The notes below the pieces were generated by a model. It worked only from the letters and a program-made list of their open reading frames with translations. It did not search any database and was not told the DNA's origin. A program made the translations under genes and the position numbers. Positions 14,437 to 18,599 of a stretch of DNA of 18,599 bases are shown piece after piece. Origin of the DNA: an uncultured Clostridia bacterium (GTDB lineage: Bacteria > Bacillota > Clostridia > TANB77 > CAG-508); the NCBI GenBank assembly GCA_947589135.1, contig CANPZT010000017.1, positions 1 through 18,599 on the forward strand. The letters are read 5' to 3'. Positions within the stretch are counted from its first letter, which is position 1; every line of letters starts with the position of its first letter.

Positions 14437-15588
14437 TTGAATAAAGAAGAAATAGGTATATATATTCACATTCCATTTTGTAAACAGAAATGTTATTATT
14501 GCGATTTTGTATCTTATACAAATAAAGAACAAGAGATAAGAGAATACATTGATTGTATAATAAAAGAAATACAATCTTATGAAATAAAAGATTATAATGT
14601 TACTACAATTTATATAGGAGGAGGAACACCTTCTTTTATTGATGGATCTTATATAAAAGAATTAATGAAAATTTTAAAAGATAAATTAGTATGCAATAAA
14701 ACTAAATGGAAGGATATAGAAATTACAATAGAAATAAACCCAGGTACTATAACTTTACAAAAATTGAAATGCTATATAGAAGCGGGAATTAATAGAATTA
14801 GTATAGGTTTGCAAAGCACAAATGATAGTTTATTAAAACAAATAGGAAGAATTCATACATATGAAGAATTCCTTGATACATATAAAATGGCAAGAAAAGT
14901 AGGTTTTAAAAATATTAATATAGATTTTATTTTAGGTCTTCCAAGTCAAACGATACAAGACTTGAAAGACACAATTGAAAAAGCAGTTAAATTAAATCCA
15001 GAGCATATAAGTGTATATTCTTTAATTGTAGAAGAAAATACGAAAATAGAAAAATTAATTAATGAAGGAAAATTGAAATTACCTGAAAAAGAATTAGAAA
15101 GACAAATGTATTGGTATGTAAAAAATAAATTAGAATTGAATGGGTACAATCATTATGAAATATCTAATTTTGCAAAAAAAGGCAAAGAATCAAGACACAA
15201 TAAAAATTGTTGGGAACAAAAACAATATATAGGAATAGGTGCAGCAGCACATTCATATTTAAATAATGAAAGATATTCTAATATAGAAAATTTAGAAAGT
15301 TATATAAATAATATTAAGTTAGGAAATATAGAAAAAAATAAAATAGTTCATGAGATTCAAAATATTGAAGATACTGAAAAAGAATATATGCTATTAGGAC
15401 TTAGAAAAATAGAAGGAATAAGTATAAACAGATTTAAAGAAAAGTTTGGAGAAAATCCAATTTATATATTTAGAAAAGAATTAGACAAATTAGTAACAGA
15501 TGGGTTAATAGAGATTGATTTAGATAAGATAAAACTTACTAATAAGGGATTAGATTTAGCAAATTTAGCATTTGAAGAATTTGTGTAA
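14437..15588 (+). CDS. hemW: Radical SAM heme chaperone HemW-like protein
   Basis: HemW-type proteins, related to oxygen-independent coproporphyrinogen oxidase, carry a [4Fe-4S] cluster and bind heme. The 383-residue length is typical of HemW, shorter than HemN. Visible are YIHIPFCKQKCYYCDF with the CX3CX2C cluster cysteines 15, 19 and 22; GGGTPS (61-66); EINPGT (99-104); INRISIGLQS (118-127); IDFILGLPSQT (162-172); and ISVYSLIVEENT (191-202). The HemW hallmark HNxxYW is HNKNCW here (254-259), with Cys in place of Tyr. GIGAAAHSY follows. The start is TTG at 14437, seven bases after AAGGTGA; the cluster motif begins 15 residues later, so no later start is possible. Full heme transfer activity is not certain given the altered motif. 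Confidence 0.93.
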   Translation: MNKEEIGIYIHIPFCKQKCYYCDFVSYTNKEQEIREYIDCIIKEIQSYEIKDYNVTTIYIGGGTPSFIDGSYIKELMKILKDKLVCNKTKWKDIEITIEINPGTITLQKLKCYIEAGINRISIGLQSTNDSLLKQIGRIHTYEEFLDTYKMARKVGFKNINIDFILGLPSQTIQDLKDTIEKAVKLNPEHISVYSLIVEENTKIEKLINEGKLKLPEKELERQMYWYVKNKLELNGYNHYEISNFAKKGKESRHNKNCWEQKQYIGIGAAAHSYLNNERYSNIENLESYINNIKLGNIEKNKIVHEIQNIEDTEKEYMLLGLRKIEGISINRFKEKFGENPIYIFRKELDKLVTDGLIEIDLDKIKLTNKGLDLANLAFEEFV

Positions 15589-15610
15589 AAGAGAAATTTT
15601 CTTCTTTTTA
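15587..15610 (+). terminator. Possible weak terminator after hemW
   Basis: An A-rich then T-rich imperfect stem (AAAAGAGAA with TTCTTCTTTT) overlaps the hemW stop and ends in a T run. The pairing is weak and purely A-T/G-C mixed, so this is tentative. Confidence 0.3.
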
Positions 15611-15625
15611 ATATTCTTATAGGAA

Positions 15626-15655
15626 TTTTCACCAAATGCTGATAAAATCTATAAT
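15626..15655 (+). promoter_or_regulatory. Candidate promoter for the small hydrophobic peptide
   Basis: A perfect TATAAT (15650-15655) has TTTTCA (15626-15631) 18 bases before it. A start near 15662 would leave the ATG at 15659 outside the transcript and favour the in-frame ATG at 15689. The -35 is poor, so the call is tentative. Confidence 0.4.
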
Positions 15656-15658
15656 TAC

Positions 15659-15823
15659 ATGGCACACAAATTTTTACATAAAAAATCAATGCTTATTTGT
15701 ATACATATTGAAGTAAAAGTAATACTATTCTTTATAATAGCATTTATGATATCTTTAACATTAAATGTTGCCTTGACTACAGTTCTGTATAAGAACTGGG
15801 TTGATAGCAGGCTACATAAATAA
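15659..15823 (+). CDS. Small hydrophobic peptide, candidate type I toxin
   Basis: This 54-codon frame is not a recognised family. It begins MAHKFLHKKS, then has one strongly hydrophobic segment (about residues 20-43, VILFFIIAFM through VALTTVL) and ends in a charged, aromatic tail, YKNWVDSRLHK. A positively charged end plus a single membrane span is the build of type I toxins and small membrane peptides. The in-frame ATG at 15689 (44 residues) is the more likely start if the TATAAT at 15650 is used. No clear ribosome-binding site precedes either ATG, which is the main weakness. The 3' third is richer in G and C than the surroundings and contains stem-loop CAGTTCT/AGAACTG (15780-15798). Directly after the stop, a convergent minus-strand RNA gene ends. 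Confidence 0.4.
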   Translation: MAHKFLHKKSMLICIHIEVKVILFFIIAFMISLTLNVALTTVLYKNWVDSRLHK

Positions 15824-15910
15824 AAAAGACTCACATCTGTACTTTGCTAGGTAGATGTGAGTCTTCTCAAACTATTTGGCAAAACCACGTTTGTGGATTT
15901 GTCATTTCCT
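15821..15910 (-). ncRNA. Minus-strand small RNA (candidate antisense antitoxin RNA)
   Basis: A perfect minus-strand promoter at 15945-15917 predicts a start near 15910. The first stem-loop is at 15903-15878 (11 bp with one mismatch, one wobble, tetraloop). The second is a 13-bp perfect stem (15865-15853 with 15838-15826) that runs into a U-rich tract (15827-15817), a textbook terminator on this strand. The product would be about 90 bases, with no ORF of note. It converges on the small hydrophobic-peptide frame that ends at 15823, so its 3' end would overlap the 3' untranslated part of that mRNA. This layout is known from txpA/ratA-type toxin-antitoxin pairs; the assignment here is inference. 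Confidence 0.6.
15826..15865 (-). terminator. Hairpin terminator of the minus-strand small RNA
   Basis: AAGACTCACATCT (15826-15838) and AGATGTGAGTCTT (15853-15865) pair perfectly over 13 bp. Read on the minus strand, a T-rich tract follows. On the plus strand no T run follows, although the hairpin could still cap the peptide mRNA. The plus-strand hairpin at 15878-15903, followed by a T-rich stretch to 15919, is a better plus-strand terminator. Confidence 0.8.
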
Positions 15911-15916
15911 ATTTTT

Positions 15917-15945
15917 ATTATACATAGATTATTTAATTTTGTCAA
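15917..15945 (-). promoter_or_regulatory. Perfect consensus SigA promoter, minus strand
   Basis: On the minus strand TTGACA (15945-15940) and TATAAT (15922-15917) are separated by exactly 17 bases. No other promoter in the window matches both hexamers perfectly at the optimal spacing. It points toward the hairpins at 15903-15826, with no protein gene on that strand. Confidence 0.85.
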
Positions 15946-15998
15946 ATGCTAATTTTTTTTCAATAAATTTAAATAAGCTATAATATTATATAAAAGAA

Positions 15999-16035
15999 GA
16001 TGTTTTTATAGAACACTAAATCCCATAAAAACATC
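15999..16035. repeat. 11-bp hairpin before recN
   Basis: GATGTTTTTAT (15999-16009) and ATAAAAACATC (16025-16035) pair perfectly around a 15-base loop. A T-rich stretch follows on the minus strand only. No gene ends here on that strand, so its role is unclear. A TATAAT at 15979-15984 lies just before it on the plus strand but lacks a good -35. I see nothing else in 15946-16079. Confidence 0.5.
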
Positions 16036-16079
16036 CAGACTATTCTAAATGCTAAGTATAGAGTTATAAAAAACAAAAA

Positions 16080-16150
16080 AGAAAAAATGTTCGTAAAAAG
16101 TGTTGACAAAAATAAAAAAAGTCGATACAATAAAAGCGAACATTTTTTTA
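16080..16150 (+). promoter_or_regulatory. recN promoter flanked by two SOS-box-like sites
   Basis: The promoter is TTGACA (16103-16108), 17 bases, TACAAT (16126-16131). It sits between the arms of a 12-bp inverted repeat: 16082-16093, ending ATGTTCG, and 16137-16148, starting CGAACAT. Compared with the Gram-positive LexA box CGAACATATGTTCG, the left site (16080-16093) matches 11 of 14 and the right site (16137-16150) 10 of 14. Each has one perfect half, facing the promoter. recN is a classic DNA-damage gene, so LexA control is plausible. Confidence 0.55.
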
Positions 16151-16171
16151 GTAATATTTTAGGAGGTAAAA

Positions 16172-17803
16172 ATGATAGCAACACTACATATAAAAAATAT
16201 AGGAATTATAGAAGACATATGTATAGATTTAAATAAAGGGCTAAATGTATTAACAGGAGAAACAGGAGCAGGAAAAACCCTAATAATAGACTCTTTACAA
16301 ATTATATCAGGAGGAAGATTTTCAAAAGAAATGATAAGAAAAGGAGAAACAAACTCCTTTGTTGAACTATGCCTATATGAACCAGAAAATGAAAACTCAA
16401 TAGAAAGAAATATTATAGTATCAAGAGAAATCCAAAATAACGGAAAAAATATGTGTAAAATAAATGGAAGAATGGTAACTGTAAATGAACTAAAAGAATT
16501 TATGGCACAATTTATTGAAATACATGGACAAAATGACAATCAAAACTTATTAGACGACAAATTACACCTTGAATATTTAGATGGATTTATAGGAAACAAA
16601 ATAGCATGTAAAAAACAAGAATATGAAAAACTATATAATAGATATATTGAAATAAAACAACAACTAAAGCAAAACTTTGGAGACGACAAAGAAAGGCAAA
16701 GAAAATTAGATTTATTAAAATATCAAATAAATGAAATACAAGAAGCTAATCTAAAAATAGAAGAAGAAAAAGAACTAGAAGAAAAAAGAAAAATCATGGT
16801 AAACTCAGAAAAAATAGTAGAAAATTTAAATGAAGCAGATGGTTTAATAGGAGAAAATAGCATAGACAGTATAAGTATGGCAATTAGGGCTTTAGAAAAA
16901 ATAGAAAATATTGATGAAAAATACGAACAAGTATCATCAAATTTAAAAAACATATATTATGAACTACAAGAATTATCAAGAGATATATCAAGCTACAAAA
17001 AAGATATATACTTTGATGAAGAAGAAAATAACTATATAGAAGAAAGATTAGACCTAATATATTCTTTAAAACGTAAATACGGAAACACAATTGAAGAAAT
17101 ACTTATGTACGAAGAAGAAATAAAAAATGAAATAGACAGAATAGAAAATTTAGAAGAATACAATAACAAACTAAAAACAGAACAAAAAGAAATACAAGAA
17201 AAAATGAATCTAATAGCATCAGAAATTCATAAAATAAGAAAAGAAAAAGCTATTGAGTTAAGCAAACAAATCAATAATGAATTAGAAGATTTAGAAATGA
17301 AAAATGCAAAACTTAACATTCATGTTGACTATATGGAAGAAGAATATTTAAAAGCAGGAAAAGACATTGTTAAATTTTATATTACAACAAACATTGGAGA
17401 AAATGAAAAAGAATTATCAAAAATAGCATCAGGAGGAGAAATGTCTAGAACTATGCTTGCAATAAAAAAAGTATTAGCAGACTCAGACAAAATGCCAGTT
17501 CTTGTTTTTGATGAAATTGATACTGGAATTAGTGGAAAAGCAGCAAGCTCAGTAGCTAGAAAACTAAAAACAATTTCACAAAAACACCAAGTATTGTGCA
17601 TTTCTCACCTACCAAATATAGCTGCAACTGCAGATTATAACTATTATATTAGTAAAGATATAAAAGAAGAAAGAACAAAAACACAAATAAAATTATTAAA
17701 AGAAAAAGAAGTAATAGAAGAAATTGCAAGAATTTCATCAGGAGAAATTAATGAAATTACTTTAAAATATGCAACAGAATTAAGAAATAAAAAAGCCTCA
17801 TAA
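16172..17803 (+). CDS. recN: DNA repair protein RecN
   Basis: RecN is a cytoplasmic SMC-like ATPase that acts early in double-strand-break repair. The 543-residue length is normal. The N-terminal half-site has LHIKNIGIIEDI and Walker A LTGETGAGKT (about 28-37), the RMVTVNEL segment, and the RecN-specific FIEIHGQNDNQNLLD (112-126). A long coiled-coil region (about 145-380), broken near the middle, is rich in Glu and Lys. The C-terminal half has ABC signature ASGGEMSRTMLAIK, Walker B PVLVFDEIDTGISG and the His-switch region ISHLPNIAATAD. AGGAGG lies 5' of the ATG. The gene has its own promoter with SOS-like sites. No terminator is visible before eno. Confidence 0.98.
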   Translation: MIATLHIKNIGIIEDICIDLNKGLNVLTGETGAGKTLIIDSLQIISGGRFSKEMIRKGETNSFVELCLYEPENENSIERNIIVSREIQNNGKNMCKINGRMVTVNELKEFMAQFIEIHGQNDNQNLLDDKLHLEYLDGFIGNKIACKKQEYEKLYNRYIEIKQQLKQNFGDDKERQRKLDLLKYQINEIQEANLKIEEEKELEEKRKIMVNSEKIVENLNEADGLIGENSIDSISMAIRALEKIENIDEKYEQVSSNLKNIYYELQELSRDISSYKKDIYFDEEENNYIEERLDLIYSLKRKYGNTIEEILMYEEEIKNEIDRIENLEEYNNKLKTEQKEIQEKMNLIASEIHKIRKEKAIELSKQINNELEDLEMKNAKLNIHVDYMEEEYLKAGKDIVKFYITTNIGENEKELSKIASGGEMSRTMLAIKKVLADSDKMPVLVFDEIDTGISGKAASSVARKLKTISQKHQVLCISHLPNIAATADYNYYISKDIKEERTKTQIKLLKEKEVIEEIARISSGEINEITLKYATELRNKKAS

Positions 17804-17936
17804 AAGATAATATAAAAAAGGAGATATATTTCAAATAAATTAATAATTATACAAAGTATAAAAGAAATAAAATTTGTGTAAACTACATAAGAAAAGGAAA
17901 ATAATTCCTAAATATATTATACAAGGAGGAAAAAAC

Positions 17937-18599
17937 ATGAAAAATTTCTTAGAGATTGAAAAGATAAAAGCAATAGAAATATTAGATTCAAGAGGAAATC
18001 CTAGTATCCAAGTAGAAGTAATGTTAGAAAATGGAACAACAGGTATTGCATCAGTGCCATCAGGAGCATCTACAGGAAGTTTTGAAGCAGTAGAATTAAG
18101 AGATGGAGATAAATCAAGATATATGGGAAAGGGAGTACAAAAAGCAGTTGAAAATGTAAATAAAAAAATTTCAAAAGAAATAATAGGAATGAATGTATTT
18201 GAACAAAGAAAAATTGACCACACAATGATACAATTAGATGATACACCTAATAAATCTAACCTAGGAGCAAATGCTATTTTGGGAGTATCATTAGCAGTAG
18301 CAAAAGCAGCAGCTAATGCACTTAATTTAGAATTATATCAATATTTAGGTGGTATTAATGCAACAGAATTGCCTATTCCAATGATGAACATACTAAATGG
18401 AGGAAAACATTCAGACAATAATATAAGTATTCAGGAATTTATGATTATGCCAGTTGGAGATATAACTTTTGCAGAAAGACTACGTAGAGGAGCAGAAATT
18501 TATCATACATTAAAAAAAGTATTAAAAGAAAAAGGATATTCAGTAGCAGTAGGAGATGAAGGAGGATTTGCTCCAAACTTAGATAATGAAGAAGAAGCA
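17937..18599 (+). CDS. eno: Enolase, N-terminal half (cut by window end)
   Basis: Enolase converts 2-phosphoglycerate to phosphoenolpyruvate in glycolysis. The first 221 of about 430 codons are present and open to the window edge. Signatures are AIEILDSRGNPSIQVEV (12-28), PSGASTGSFEAVELRDGD (about 41-58), SNLGANAILGVSLAVAKA (about 106-123), MNILNGGKHSDNNISIQEFMIMP (about 149-171), and GDEGGFAPNL near the end, which holds the general acid glutamate. The ATG at 17937 is 7 bases after AAGGAGG (17923-17929). The frame is open back to a TTG at 17874, but the ribosome-binding site and the usual N-terminus favour the ATG. The preceding 133 bases after recN show a small AGGAA/TTCCT hairpin and no clear promoter. 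Confidence 0.98.
   Translation, partial: MKNFLEIEKIKAIEILDSRGNPSIQVEVMLENGTTGIASVPSGASTGSFEAVELRDGDKSRYMGKGVQKAVENVNKKISKEIIGMNVFEQRKIDHTMIQLDDTPNKSNLGANAILGVSLAVAKAAANALNLELYQYLGGINATELPIPMMNILNGGKHSDNNISIQEFMIMPVGDITFAERLRRGAEIYHTLKKVLKEKGYSVAVGDEGGFAPNLDNEEEA

Noticed and set aside
15978..16184. 68-codon minus-strand hydrophobic frame over the recN promoter
   Set aside because: Its hydrophobicity comes from the A-rich plus strand; it covers the recN promoter and start, and has no promoter or ribosome-binding site of its own.
17814..17882. Orphan AAAGGAGA after recN with a short frame lacking a start codon
   Set aside because: No ATG, GTG or TTG sits at a useful distance. At most it is the trace of a lost small gene.
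17874..17936. TTG start for enolase adding 21 residues
   Set aside because: There is no ribosome-binding site, the extra residues are not enolase-like, and AAGGAGG directs the ATG at 17937.

Overview
The window comes from a very AT-rich, low-GC Gram-positive bacterium, most likely a Clostridia-type member of the Bacillota. The evidence is: encoded CCA ends on both tRNAs; strong AAGGAGG ribosome-binding sites with occasional TTG starts; a CIRCE operator before groESL; WhiA, which is confined to Gram-positives; and peptidoglycan genes (alanine racemase, a FemABX transferase, an L,D-transpeptidase), which exclude Mollicutes. TGA is used as a stop (alr, whiA), so the code is table 11. Nothing here points to a prophage or plasmid; most of it is core chromosome with small accessory pieces between genes.

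Layout. 1-613: the 3' part of a tRNA-Gly(TCC), its terminator, the decayed remnant of a Nudix hydrolase gene, then a promoter and a structured leader. 614-1549: a membrane protein whose C-terminal domain looks like the extracellular domain of FtsX on an unfamiliar multi-span N-terminus. 1672-2544 (minus): an RluA-family pseudouridine synthase, convergent on a shared hairpin terminator. 2687-4877: the groES-groEL heat-shock operon with promoter, CIRCE and terminator. 4914-6454: a membrane-anchored L,D-transpeptidase with its own promoter and terminator. 6479-6779: a tRNA-Thr(CGT) unit with an inverted repeat in its leader. 6907-12296: a run of four plus-strand genes, FemABX transferase, alr, a DUF1189-like membrane protein and ftsH. 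12250-12605: a gene-free stretch with two REP-like hairpins flanking a MITE-like inverted-repeat segment. 12606-15588: prmC, whiA and hemW, with a third REP-like hairpin between whiA and hemW. 15589-16171: a 583-base gap without a recognised gene. It holds a small hydrophobic-peptide ORF and a convergent minus-strand small RNA with a perfect consensus promoter. 16172-17803: recN, whose promoter is flanked by SOS-box-like half-sites. 17937-18599: the first half of enolase, cut by the window edge.

How the genes work together. Three genes act on peptidoglycan: L,D-transpeptidase cross-linking, FemABX interpeptide bridge building and D-Ala supply. The FtsX-like protein may link to the same process. 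GroESL and FtsH cover folding and membrane proteolysis. PrmC, RluA and the two tRNAs serve translation.

The most interesting candidates are, in order: (1) the 15.6-15.95 kb locus, laid out like a convergent type I toxin-antitoxin pair; (2) the FtsX-extracellular-domain fusion; (3) the paired SOS-like sites around the recN promoter; (4) the REP/MITE-like cluster after ftsH. All four are inferences from sequence alone. No database search was possible.
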